Shown here: in pieces, positions 12,845 to 26,400 of the stretch
Position numbering within the stretch: the stretch's first letter is position 1
Layout: the number at the start of each line of letters is the position of its first letter
Origin: Liolophura sinensis
Lineage: Eukaryota; Mollusca; Polyplacophora; Chitonida; Chitonidae
Reading direction: 5' to 3'
DNA length: 45,758 bases
NCBI RefSeq assembly: GCF_032854445.1
Contig: NW_027018292.1
Coordinates: 1 to 45,758, forward strand
Translations under genes and position numbers: made by a program
The notes under the pieces: generated by a model
What the model was told of the DNA's origin: nothing
The model's input: only the letters and a program-made list of their open reading frames with translations
Database searches by the model: none

Positions 12845-13470
12845 TTCAATCTTCCATATTGCTGTCCTAGGCTAACAGGCCAAATAGTCAGTATTCAAGC
12901 TTGTGTCCTGAACTAACAGGCCAAATAATCAGGATATAAGCTGTTGTTCCAAGCTATCAGGCCAGATAGTCAGCATTCAAGCTTCTGTTCTAAGTTAACA
13001 GACCAGATTGACAGTATTCAAACTTGTGTACTAAGCTAGCAGGCGAAATAGTCAGTATTTAAGCTTGTGTTCTAAGCTGACAGATCAGATAGTCAGTGTT
13101 ACATTCAAACTTGTGATGTATTCATCTATTCATTTGATTGGTGTTTTATGCCAAATATTTCACTTATACGACTGCGGCCAGTATTATGGTGGGAGGAAAC
13201 CGGGCAGAGCCCGGTGGAAACCCATGACCATCTGCAGGCTGCTGACAGACCTTCCCACTTACAGCCGGAGAGGAAGCCAGGATGATCTGAACTTGAACTC
13301 ACAGCGATCGCATTGGTGAGAGGCTGCTAGGTCATTACGCTGCGCTAGAGCGCTAACCAACTGAGCCACGGAGGCCCCAAACTTGTGATGTAAGCTAACA
13401 TGCCAAATAGCCAGTACTTTAGCTTGCGGTCTAAGCTAACAGACCAAACAGCCAACACTGAAGCTTCTTC
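12845..13470. repeat. Minisatellite, about 41-bp unit, split by a SINE
   Basis: Degenerate tandem units of the form CTAACAGGCCAAATAGTCAG followed by TATTCAAGCTTGTGTTCTAAG. About seven copies lie left of the SINE at 13121-13377 and about two right of it. The array starts directly at the end of macro-repeat spacer C. Confidence 0.85.
13121..13377 (-). mobile_element. tRNA-headed mollusc-type SINE, full length, with 15-bp TSD
   Basis: Read on the minus strand it begins GGGGCCTCCGTGGCTCAGTT (tRNA-like A box), has a B-box-like GTTCAAGTTC, then a conserved body with CCGGGCTCTGCCCGGTTTCC and ends in an A/T-rich tail. It is flanked by a perfect 15-bp target-site duplication, CAAACTTGTGATGTA, at 13106-13120 and 13378-13392, inside the 41-bp minisatellite. 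From memory this resembles SINEs widespread in bivalves and gastropods (Meta-domain type); the family name is not verified. Any tRNA call here would be this SINE head. Confidence 0.9.
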
Positions 13471-13499
13471 TTCATCCGAATTCGTCTATCTGGCCCAGA

Positions 13500-13995
13500 C
13501 TTCTACACTGGTTTCTTAACATCTGAGATAACGTGCGCATCAGTCTATCCCATCAAAACTTTCATACATGCACACTTGACGTCTGATATAACATACGGAT
13601 ACATCTATCTGGCGCAAAACTTCACACATGTACGTTGACACCTGAGATAATATAAGCATCCGTCTATCCGGCTAAGAAACTTCTGTATGTGACATATGAG
13701 ATACTATAAGGAACCATCCAGCCATCCAAAACTTCCATACATGTACCCTGACATCTGAGATAATGTACAGATCCATCTATCAATCCAAAACTTCAACACA
13801 TGCACCTACAGTGACATCTGGGATAATATACGGTTCCATCTATCTGGCTAAAACTTCCATACAGGCACCTTCATTGACGTCAAGGATAATATATGGATCT
13901 ATCTGTCTGGTCTAAAAGCTCCTTACATGTATCTTGACATCTGAGATAATATATGGATCCGTGTATCTGGCCCAAAAACTTCCATGTCCAGGCTG
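13500..13995. repeat. Minisatellite, about 60-bp unit
   Basis: Eight degenerate units of 54-63 bp, each starting near GACATCTGAGATAATATA and running through CATCTATCTGGC and AAAACTTCCATACATG. It ends about 440 bp before the start codon at 14433, so it flanks or forms part of the promoter region. One unit carries TGACGTCA (13875-13882). Confidence 0.9.
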
Positions 13996-14432
13996 GGTTG
14001 AATGAGCTCAGTGACAAGCGATCAAAAAGCTCGCTTATACCGATTTGGAAAGACAAGAAATATGATCGTCCTTTTACTGTACTATATCTCTGGCTCATTG
14101 TAAGCAGACGTTTTTGTAATGCATCAATAACGGTGGGTTGTAATATGATCTACCAAACAGTCCAGCCCGAGTGACATCCGTTTGTTAGCGTTTCGGTTTT
14201 GGAGGCTTCGTGCAAGAACGAACGGCAATTAGTGCTTATGGTGCACACAAAGAGGCTGTTAATGATACAGAGCGCATCGAGCACTCTTTAGGAGAGCGCA
14301 GTGTGCTTCAGAGCACAGACGGCCGCCAACTCACCATCCAATCATATCCGACTGACATCAGCACATAACGCAAGCCACAGACGGAGTAGTGAGAAACACC
14401 ATAGAGCTCCTTCGCGCGGGAACATCGGCAAA
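13996..14432 (+). promoter_or_regulatory. Presumed promoter and 5' UTR of the six-exon gene
   Basis: Single-copy sequence between the 60-bp minisatellite and the start codon. A CCAAT motif lies near 14336-14341, about 95 bp before the ATG. I see no clear TATA box at a fitting distance. The ATG context is favourable (A at -3, G at +4). The transcription start cannot be placed from sequence alone. Confidence 0.35.
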
Positions 14433-14481
14433 ATGGTAACTTTACCAAGCTTGTGGGTCGCTGTGGTTCTTTTTGTTACAG
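14433..14481 (+). CDS. Exon 1: start codon and signal peptide
   Basis: Encodes residues 1-16 and the first base of codon 17, and ends at a strong donor (CAG|GTAAGT). The hydrophobic stretch LWVAVVLFV is the core of the signal peptide. The ATG has A at -3 and G at +4. The frame is also open upstream, but this ATG is the one that places the hydrophobic segment at the N-terminus. Confidence 0.75.
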
Positions 14482-17400
14482 GTAAGTCTTTTGGTTAATT
14501 ACCCACCTGTATGAGAGAAAGAAGTATTCCTGGTTTGTGCCATTGTAAGCGAGTATTTGTAACCCAACAAAAATAGGCTACCGTTTTTTACCCACATTTT
14601 GTACTAAACATTCTAACATGAACATTCACTTGTACATATGTATGTTATATTAACCATTTGAAAACGCCTAGGTATAACCAAATTGATGATATAGAGAACA
14701 TGAATATTAAGTGAAGTATCAAATCACACCATCAGATTGTCCACCAAGTAAACCTATATCTAAACTCAGTGTCTTCAAGAAAATTACCATCACAATCTGT
14801 TAACGGAAGACAGTTACCAACTACACTGTTGTCTAAATGCATCCTTAATTAGTATTTTAGTTAAGTTTGTCTGATTAAATAAGTTATTTAAATGAGGAAT
14901 CCAGTTCTCTAGTCCTGCAGCGGCTTTACATCAGAGAACCATGTCTGGGTCCTGGACGTCAAACGTAAATGTATTGTACTGGAATCATAATGTGTGTTTG
15001 TCACGTTTTCAATCAACGTCAAATGTTATTTTTACATGTGGCGTATCAAAATGTTCCATCACTCTAAGGTTCTTAAATTTTACCATGAGTACAGTTTGCT
15101 TGTATATATACATGGAGGAAATGTAGAGGGATATGTATTCAACATATCAGATGCAAGATGTGAAATTTCTTATGAATTTAGATTCGTTCTCACTACCGGT
15201 TCGTGCATTTTTCTCTTTGGTGACATACATGACACGAGCATGAGATACATGACTACAACTCTGCCGACTTGTGAGCATGTATACACGAACGGAAAATACT
15301 CACCATTTAGACTACAAGCTTCAACCTTAAGGAGCAAAAAAATGGAATCGAACGTTGGGAGTGACACTGTCGTTTACATTGATGGTGCCACACTTTATGT
15401 CGTGGGTTTTTATGGCATTAGTAAGTTTGTGCGAGTTTGTAGCCAGAAAGAGTCAGTTCTTAACAGTACTCAAAAGATCAACGTCCTCCGCAAGCTACAA
15501 TTTGCGTGAGCTTGTAGTCAGAACGAGTCAATTGTTAATCGTCCCTGTTAATGAACGTCCTTCACAAAGTCACAGTCTACGTTAGCATGTAAGCAGGACG
15601 TGTCAATTCTCAATCAACTTCCGTTTTATCAAAGTCCTTCAAGTCACATGTACCTGAGCTTGTAGCCAGAACGTGTCAATGGTCAGCCGTCTAGTATTTA
15701 TGAACGCGCCCTTCACAAGCCCCATTGTGTGAGCTTGTAGTCAGAATGTGTCAATCGTCCGTGTGAATCAAGGTCCTTCACAAGTCACGTGAGCATGTGA
15801 CCAGAAGGTGTCAATTTCCAATCAATTTCTGTTTAATCAAAATCCTTCACTAGTCTCATCTACATGTACCTGAGCTTGTAGCCAGAACTTGTCAGTTGTC
15901 AGTCGTCTACTGCGGATCTCAGTCCTTCAAAATATAATTAAATACGCACATAATAGAGGTTGAAACCAGAGCAGCGATGACAGTGTGATACCTGGCAAAT
16001 GGGCACACGGAGCGGGTGAAATACGGCCTCTTGTCAATTTTCCTCAGTCATCTTTATTCTAACTGTTCATGTGTGCGAGACAAGCCACAGTTTAGCTGAG
16101 CTTGTAGCCAGAACATGTTAGTTGTCTGTCATGATCATGTCAGTTGCCAGTCGTCTCTGGGATCAAAATCCTTCGCAAGAAGATCAGGAAACCTAGTGCT
16201 TTTCAGTTTCCATCGGTTTTCTTGTCAAAATGGTGGAAGTGTAAGTCTTTCCTTGTCATAACCGTACATGGGTGAGGAATTCGTCAAATTACAGAACATT
16301 TTGTATAACGATTAGCAATTTTTAAATTTGACTCAAGGATTGTGAACTTTGACAAATTGTCGATTTTACGCTGGGCATTACAGTCATTATTACGTAGGCC
16401 ATATTCTTAACAATAAACTTTGATATAACGACGGCTTAATGAAACAACACATTGAGCAAATATGTTCATTCCCCATGCTTGCCTATTTACCTGCCGTTTC
16501 AGACAAAGCATGTCTTGATTGTTAGTGTTTTAGGTAAATGTTTGTATAACATTTGCTACAAATCGAGTTCCATATTTTCAGCATTGTTAAGGACGTATAC
16601 AAGTATGTGTTTTGTAGAGGAGCCTCCACTTTATACCTGCTATTTGAAATAATTGGTCCATTGACAGTGTCCTCTTTACTTCTAGCATGGTATACGATTT
16701 GAATTCTGATTTCACATTCGCCTACAACAAACCTTTTGCATTTCCAACATCACAGAAAAGTACTGACTGCTTCTCTTTACATGAATTCGTCCTAATTTCG
16801 TACTTCATGCACTTCCTTAGTTCTTTGGTGGTTTGTGTTAAACGTCGTTATGGGAACTGAACGGGCGATTATTGGCCTGGAATGTGCATACTGGCTGACA
16901 GCTGGTATCCGAATTTCTGTTTCGAGACATACTATCCTGGGAGATGACAGTAAAGCATGTATAGGGCCACCTATAGCACGGCATTTGAACTATGTGAATA
17001 CGATACAATATCTTAGCATGAATACGACTATGTGCAGGGGCCAGCTGTTCACAAGTGAATAATTGTTAAACCAGGCTTAAATCGTAATCGTAATACCAAT
17101 CTCATCCTAATACAAATTTAGCGACGGTATGCTGATGATTTGCTAGCTTTAAACAATCTCTGTATAGCAAAGACTGAGAAAGATATATACTCACCTTCGC
17201 TGTATTTAAATGAAACTACAGACTCTCCAAATGGTACATCTTACCTGCTTTACGTATTTGTGTATCCCCCCCCCCCCCGATTTCCTGTCACGCCGACTTT
17301 ACAATAAAACGAATAGGGCCCATTTTAACGCCGTATATTATAATTTCTTTCATAGTTACATGCCCATAGAACCTGCATACGGCCTGTTAGTTCATGTGTG

Positions 17401-20400
17401 TTGTGTGACGATTTCAGTCAACGTCATATTCCATTAAGCGCAAATTTTCTTAAATTTCACGGTGAGAAAAGTTATCTTATAAGAAAATCCTCTCCGACCG
17501 CTCCCCCCCCCTACCAACCATAAATAAATATCAGAAAATGTGGGAGCGGTGTTCACAATCTGGGGCACTCTGCTTCAAGATTATGTCTAATTCCGCTTAA
17601 CCCGCGACTAAGGATTGTATATTCATTGTGCTGAATTAGATCACCACGTTGGATATATAAACAGTTACAATCAAAGTCCAGCTGATATACAGGTTTTGAT
17701 TAACGACAAACGATAACTTACACGGTACACAATTTGGATACTGATATAATTAATTTGCCTAGAGCATTCCCTTTCTATCATCATTGAGAATTGTCCTATT
17801 TGCTAGAATTTGTTTTAACTTCTCGCTGAATGTAAAACGTTAACCCTTTAGTTGTTTGTGCAGACCGTTGCGTTGAAAACATGCAATTATTGACTGTTCG
17901 CCAGTTTATCTTGCAGGACCTTATACGACATTGCTTCTACCAAACAGTATCTTCCTGTCGCTTTCTGAATGTCTTCATATAATTTAGCAGGTTTGGTATT
18001 AATGTCTTAAAGATAATTTTAAATAAAACGAGACAGAAATCATCAAAGGAAGTAACACCAATATCTTTGTTTGCTAGCCATAAATCATACAGGAACAATT
18101 CTTCTCGCATTATCGATATCGTCGCATTCAACAGTAATGATTCGCCCATTCATGCATCCGATTTTATCAACTTCTGTTAAAATATTTAAGGCATTTCATA
18201 GTGTCGTGTTGTTTTTTGTATTTTCAATATAATGAAACGAGGAGGGCATATAATTGCTGTTTTGGCATTTAAGATCTGGATATATTGAAATAGGAGTTGA
18301 ACAGTTCATTTGGGAAATACGCCCTTCCTCCACAGAAAACACATCTTTCGAGTGATGGTTTGATCCCACGCTTTTCGCCCGATGCAGATCAGCCTATCTC
18401 TTCCACCTGATCCCCTTCCCTATACACAGAAACTATCTCACGCTGGAGAGAGTAAATCTTTTGTGTCCCGGGGATTAAGTTTGGTTTTCTGCACCGCATA
18501 CTTGTATATTCTCACACATCAAGTAGATTTCTTCGTGTTACAACATTAGTGACAGTGTTATCTATATTTATAGTTCTGTGAACATTTATTGCCAGGGAGT
18601 AATTTTGGCCAGGACGTATCTCTTGATACAAATAATTTGCCTATTTATTTTAAATGGTGTAAAGTTCATTTTGATTTTTTTCACATAGACCGCTTTTGTT
18701 CCAGAAAGTAACAAGCAAGTATTTGTCTCGGATATGTTATGCTCTTCCACTGTGACGTTGCCATTCTTAGCTGGGGATGAAGCGATCTCTACCAAACTCT
18801 TAGTTTCTTAGTTTGATAGCAAAATGTCATGATCATTCGATGTCTGAAAGTGATGGTTTTGGATGACACTGTTCAACGAAGACGATTAAGCTTTATGGTT
18901 TGATAGCGGAACCAATGACACCTGATAAACTGACGCTAGCATACACTAAAAAATTTAACAGAAAGGTTTGTCTGAGTGAAGCTAGAATGTATTCTGTGAA
19001 TTTAACACAACACTGTGTCATATTCAAAACGAAGTCCTGTTTAATCCGAAAGAATCTTTCTGTTGAACTTATAGAATATGTGTGTTATACTTAACAGAAT
19101 AATCTAACAGAATCCATTCTAGCATCACTAGACAACAGACTTTCTCTTAAATTTAACAGATTGTTTTTTGTTGTTATTTTTTTTTTACAGTAGCACTGTG
19201 ACATTGTTGTGTTCTTTGCGGTAAAGCGTGGCCTCTTGACTGTTTACCCGATTCACAGGATTGCATTTTGACTGGTCATTATACCACGGTTAATTCGTCA
19301 CTAGAGGCGCGACCCTCTAAGGGAATACTTCGCGGTCAAGTAGTATTGATCTAAGTACTGGTAAAGATCACCCCCGGGGCATGCAGAGCCTGTTAATGTC
19401 ACCCGTGCCAGCGGCGGAGCTGCAACACTCTCTGACATTTTACTTGTTCTCTTAAAACACTGTCATGATTTCATGAACAGTAAATTTCCCTCAGCGCTTG
19501 CACGAATGTGCCCGGGGGCAGACACAGACGTGGCATGATTGCTGAGAGGGGCGGTGGTGGGGGGAGGGGTGTGGTTTACAGGCTCTTTGCACATCACGTG
19601 GACATGCATAGTGGTATAGATCCAAATAACCAGGAAACTCATCATGTCTACCTCTGTGGCTGTGCAGTGTCCGGAGAAGAAAATGTCGGCTGACAGAATC
19701 AGACACGGAAGGTGGTCCATTTTGCCGTATTATCTGTTTTTGCTTGATTATGGACACCAAATGGGGTCTGAGAATGACTTAAGAAAGAGCATGAAATTTA
19801 GACACCTAACACAATTTGCAGAGAGCTGTCCGGAAGCTGTACAGTAAAGTATTCCCTGGTGAGGAACCGAAAACAGTCTGCTGAAAACAATCTTGAAAGC
19901 CGTGCCACAAAACGCCTCACTCTACCGGGGGTATTTCCGCCGTTACCGCGTCACGTCATCTTATGTTTTATTTATCTTCTCCAGTATTTTTTTCATGGCT
20001 CTGGTCACTTCATACCGCATTGATGCGCTGTACATTGTGCGTGGACTAAAAAGCTGACAGGAATTTTTTTCTGAGGATTGGCCATGGTCCCCATTATTGC
20101 ATGTATTGACTTTCACGTTAAACAACAGGTTATTGGACATTTTCTATACAAAGGATGCAGAGAACCTTCCGCAAATGGCCCGGTTAATACAATGTTAACC
20201 GTCCTCCCCATGGATTCAACTGGAACAAAAATCTATAAGACAACCATAAGCTTATCACTATGGAAGCTTTAGGCTTAGTGTCGCGGAGAGATGCTTCACG
20301 CAAAGGGTGCTTATTGAAAATGTCAGTCTTAAATCTACCGCCCGTTTTAAGATTATTTATTGGCTATTTCCACTGATGGATTGAAGAGAGAGACGTGTTA

Positions 20401-23400
20401 CTCATAAGGATGACATCTAGCCTCACCTAGCCCTTACACACATATTGTGGACTTGTTTATATGATGATGTTGATACTTTACTCAATGTAATCGACCTAGA
20501 ATGTGCTAATGTTGTAAATGAGATCGGCGTATCTGACTAGCACACGTAATTAAGTCTTATTCGTCATTAACAGGATCAAATTGATTTGTGTGGGAAGAGA
20601 GCTTCTGTAAACAGACGCTTACTTTGCCGTTGATCTTTAAATTAATGCCGCCTTTTACATCAACCTAACGATTGTATATCACACAAGTAAATTCAGGTAA
20701 ATAATCATAGGGTGGGCTGTTAGGGCAACGTCTTACAGATGCTGTAATCGTTTTTTTTACTCCGCTTGTCCTCCTTTAGCACAACGCAACGATGTTATAA
20801 ACGCATGCTGGCGGTGAAACCGGCGAGGGTGGATCAACTGACGACCACTTTGATTAATAAATAATACAAAAACTATACTATTTTAGTGAGGGAATCTTTC
20901 ATATATATTGTATATTTCGTCTGGTTTCGTCTTGCTCTGCTTGAAGCACAACAGAGGATCAGATCCCTACCATCGAGGGCTGATACCCAAACATTTAATA
21001 CAAAATTGAAAAACTTACACGTCATGTTCATCGTCAATTTATAAGGAGTTTCCATAAAAAAACAGTTTGGTAAAATATGTACACCTACTAAGGATGAGTG
21101 TGATTTATGAAATTGGAACGCTGATTTGCTTTTTAATGAACCAGCTCAGGTGTATTCAAATGGTTTCAGGATGTAGCTTTGAAATGCTTTTACATGCTGT
21201 AAAGAAAATAAAGTCAGTTCTTTGATCTTTGATTGTATAGAAGTTCCCTCTTGCTTTGTCTTGCAGGTCTACTGATCACGCCTAACAGACCAATGCGTCC
21301 ATAAATATTACATGAAACTTCTATTACTGATATGTCATGTGTTGATATTGTGAGAAAGGTGTAGTGAGCTAATGTCGTTAGAAATTTACCCTTATTTAAA
21401 TGAGTATATGATCTTTGAGGAGAACGGTGTACTGCGCATTGGTGTAGATGTTCTAGACTAACACGGGGATCGTTTTTATTATTTATTATTTGATTGGTGT
21501 TTTACGCCGTACTCAAGAATATTTCACTTATACGACGGCGGCCAGCATTATGGTGGGTGAAAACCGGGCACAGCCCGGGGAAACCCACGACCATCCGCAG
21601 ATTGCTGTCAGACCTTCCCACTTACGGTCGGAGAGGAAGCCAGCATGAGCTGGACTTGAACTCAAAGCGACCGCATTGGTGAGAGGCTCGTTTTTAGTGT
21701 TCTCGCGGTGAACAATCGGCTTGTTGTTCTAGCCTGAAAGCTTAAATCAACGAACAAGATATCTGGAAAAACTTGTACCACTATATTATGTTATATCATT
21801 GCCTGCCTGGAGTAAACACGGCGTGCGAAATGAAACTGTATTGTAAACCTGTAGAGATTGTTTGTATTTATAGTCATGGACATTTTTCATTAGCAAAGCG
21901 AATGCTTTATCTGAGATTTACTCAAGAGGAAAACATCTGCTCTTGTACTCCTAGATTATCTACATGTCATATCTGCTATAAACCTAAACGGTATCATATA
22001 AATAAGCAATTGTTGACCACAGCGTAAAACATCAACCAATAAAATATTAAACACCAACCAATAAAGTTTTTCCACCTTTATGGAATCCTCCCAGTTTTAT
22101 GCAGGATTATGTTTCCCGAATCAAGATGCTACCCGTGTATGATTACTTCTGAATAGATTTCAAGGAACACCCATGATACATTCAGAATGAATCACCCAGA
22201 GTAGGCCTACACCGAGCAATCAGTATGGATATATTCCAAGATACATCCATAGTGTACGGACAAATGACCACGGGTGTATTCCAGGAAACATCCATTGAGG
22301 ACGGACAAATAACCACGGATGTATTCCAGGAAATATCCTTAGTACAGGGATAAATGACCACGGATCTATTCCAGGAAACATCCATTGAGGACGGACAAAT
22401 AACCACGGATGTATTCCAGGAAATATCCTTAGTACAGGGATAAATGACCACGGATCTATTCCAGGAAACATCCATTGAGGACGGACAAATAACCACGGAT
22501 GTATTCCAGGAAATATCCTTAGTACAGGGATAAATGACCACGGATCTATTCCAGGAAACATCCATAGTATATGGACAAATTGCCAGATATGTATTCCAGA
22601 AAACATCTATAGTACGTGAGCAAATGAACATGGATGTATTCCATGAAACAAACAAAGCACACGGACAAAGGGCAACGGATGAATTCCAGGAAACACCCAT
22701 AGTACGTGAGCAAATGATTACGGATGTATTCCGGGACACCCAAAGTACACGACCAAATAACCACAGGTGTATTCCAGGAAACACCCATAGTACATGTGCA
22801 AATGACCACGTATGTATCCAAATAACACGGACAAATGAAATGTATTCCACGAAACACTCATAAAACATGGATGTATTCCACGAAACACTCATAAAACATG
22901 GGTGTATTCCACGAAATATCCAAAGTACGCGCATAAATGGCCCAGATGTATTCCTTGAAACATCCATTGTACGACAAATGATGCACACATGTATTCCAAA
23001 AATATCCATACCAATCATGCCAGTAACAGTAATAGTGGATAACTCATAACATTAACTGTGGATAAAAATCATTGTGACAAGGGAAAGCTCTGGTTTCTCT
23101 CCTAGAGCTTTGGGTAACACTTTACGGGACAATCACGGAATACACGACCATCTCTTGCATCCACCTAAACCGCGGTAATTCTCTACACCAGCCGCTGTTA
23201 ATGTCAATGCTCCTGGGAGTTTGGGGCTACTTTACTCTAAACGTGGCCGTGTTCTGGACAGATGATATCTGAATATCTAACTATAATTGAAAAAATCCCT
23301 TTCTGTTTGTCTGTCCTTTCATTTTCTCACCACGACCGTCTACTTAATGGACTTCAAGGTAGGCGGATATATTGCCGAGGATCAATGGAGGTGCAGTGTG

Positions 23401-26400
23401 GAATATCGAAACATTTCGTATGAATATCAGGCAATTATGACGCCACAAACCATTATAATGTCGAGACACTGCCTTCGACATTACAGGATGGCATATTTAA
23501 AGCATTCCTGTTAGGATGTGAGCTATCTTTAACACAGTGTACAAATGTACATGCATGCATGATTTAGGCTAATATGCCGCCTTTCAATGCGTACCCTCCC
23601 TACTGATTCACATTGCCTTAGGTTTACGATCTAATTTGCGCACAGGCCATTTCTTGTAAAGCTGCTGACATTTGGTTCCTTCATTTCAAGTCACTTTCCT
23701 AATGGTGTGGTCAAAGCCATTACATTATTCATGTAATTTATTTAGCAGTTTGTTGTTTAGTAGTGTACTCAAATTTATTTTTCACATATTACATGGTGGT
23801 TACTTTTATGGAATCCTGAATGGCCTGGAAAACCATCCACCTTTGTTAAGTTGGTGACAAGATTTCACATGTGTGACGCAAACACCTGCACACCATACTG
23901 GTGAATGGCAAGAGATCCTGAACTTCAGCACGATTTCTGCGGACCAAGGCCCCACGGACAATAAGAACGGTGGAACGCAGGAATTGCCAGCTCGAAGCCG
24001 TTTAGCCAACGTAGCATCATGAATACAATAACACGCAAATAAATAATTAAAGATAAGCCAGAAATAAAGATTCAGTGCTACTGTGGAAGCCATCATTAAA
24101 GGAAAATACTGACACGCCCAAAAAACATTTGCTCCAACTTTAAACTCCAACTTCATCTACATGTGCACATAGTTAAAAGTTCTAGATGGCTGCCGACAAA
24201 TATCTTAGTGCCTTGAATGGACAATCGACTGTTCGGTTTTATCCGGTGTTTTTCTTCGACTCATCCGCTCGCTCAAGTCGATATGTTTAGAAACAGTCCG
24301 AGGATTGACTTTTTTGGCTGGTTTGTTGTGTAGACGACGGGATCGGGGGTGGGGGAGGGGGTTTTGGTCGTAGAACTTGGGATGTCATACACGGCGGTGT
24401 GTTGTAATTATGCAGTCTACCGTGCAACTTGCTTTATTACGTCTGGCGGACATTGAGCACCTGTGAAGGATTTTCACAAGTAATTCTCTTAATTGGCATT
24501 TTTCGAAAAATGTAGGCCTAGGGCGTTTAGTTAGGAGTCAAATGAACCAACTCCTTTCTTTCGGCAGTATGTCCCTTTAATTCATTACATTACCTGAGTG
24601 TCACAGTTAAGCTGTGTTACAATAAATATGCCATCGTTCATATGCCACACGCTATAGTACAATGAATATGTCATCGATCACCTGATATGTGCCCGACACA
24701 CTGTACCACAATAAATATAACATCAATCATATGCCATGTGACCGAAACACTGTACCATACTAAATATACCATCGCGCATATGCCACGTTTCCGACACTCT
24801 CTAGTACAATAAATATATCATTGATCACCTGAGATATGCCCGACACACTGTACCATTATAAATATACCATCGTGCATATCCCATGTACCTGATACGCCCT
24901 AGTACAATCAATATACCGCCGAGGTGGTTGACACACCAGCGCGGCTCAATGACCCAGGAGCCTCTCACCAATGCACTCGCTGTGGGTTCAAGTTCAGTTT
25001 ATGCTCGCTTTCTCTCCGGCGATCCGTGGGAAAGTCCGCCAACAACCTGCACTCAAGAATATTTCACTTATGCGACGGTGGCCAGCATCATGATGGGAGG
25101 AAACCGGGCACAGCCCGAGGGAAACCCACGACCATCACCAGGTTGCTGGCAGGCCTTCCCACGTACGGCCGGAGAGGAAGCCAACATGAGCTGGACTTGA
25201 AATCACACCGACCGCATTGGTGAGAGGCTCCTGGGTAATTACGCCGCGCTAGCGTACTAACCAACTGAGCCACGGAAGATCCCAATAAATAAACTGACTC
25301 CCAAAAGAAACTTTACAAAAAGTTCAAATCCATTTATTTTGCCAAAGAAAAAGACAGGATGACTGAAGTTTAATATATTGCAAAGACCAATGACTCATTG
25401 AAAGTCTTGAGTCAGAACGGACAAAGCAGCCCTCAAATCTTGCAACCTCTGGCGACGATGTTCGGCTGTCAACAGCTGCCCTCTGAATGGCCGATAGACC
25501 CTAATTCCGTGAGCCATGAGTCTCCTGGACACGATCTGCCGCCTGACCCGGTGACCTAAGGCATTGATTGACGATGACGTCACTGTCAGGAAGCGGTTAC
25601 TTAGGTGTAAGGTGCGTAGGTACCCGCCTTCTCTGGGTGTAGTTACCCTTGGCCTGTGTGTTCTTGGCCTGTCCCATGTCTGTCCTGTCTGTCTGTAACT
25701 TTGCATCAAGTTTGACACAGTTACACGAGAGCAGCCGAAGGTCCTTGCAAAGTGGGCATGGGTGGCTGCCATGGATACCACACCCAGGGCCCTCTCGCGT
25801 TTTTCTGGGGTCAATCGAGGCATTACTTTTGTGGTTTTTAGTCAAGTCCAGCACACTGTGTGTAACGTTTTTATACACTTATTACATGTGCAGTTGCGGC
25901 CATCCATGGGTCACGAGATTTTTCAACTTTCCTCGTTGTCTCAAAACAAATTCGTGTGGGCGTATATTACGCTTGTCGCACATGGGAATATGCTTCGTAC
26001 AATGTTTTCCTACAATAATTTGATATTAATTTGATGAAAAGGCTGGTTAAATTTAACTCATGGAGTCGTAAAGTTTCTTTTGGCCCTCAGTTTATATCAT
26101 CGATCACCTCACATGTGCCCAACACACTGTACCACAATAAATTGTGCATATACCATATGCCTGATAAGCTCTAATATAAATATGCCATCGTTCATATGCA
26201 ATGTACCAGATAATCCGCCCCTCCCACTGCCTAAATCTCCCCTTGCAGAGCATCTACCATTCAACGATGGCGGTAATTCAGGACAAGTTTTAGATATATT
26301 TCCACGTAATGTATTTTAAAATCCATCAAGAGAATCTCTCCCGGGATGGCTACGATTGAAATATTCATGGCCCTTTCTACAAGTTGGCGGAGCGGAAGGT

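Noticed and set aside
13325-13377. tRNA gene on the minus strand
   Set aside because: It is the tRNA-like head of the SINE; the anticodon arm is not formed and a target-site duplication borders the whole element.
22182-23018. 278-codon minus-strand frame
   Set aside because: Follows from the 45-bp minisatellite period.
23287-23514. 75-codon frame as a possible exon
   Set aside because: No good acceptor, no phase fit with the gene and no recognisable motif.
23806-24156. 116-codon minus-strand frame
   Set aside because: No motif, no start context and no relation to neighbours.
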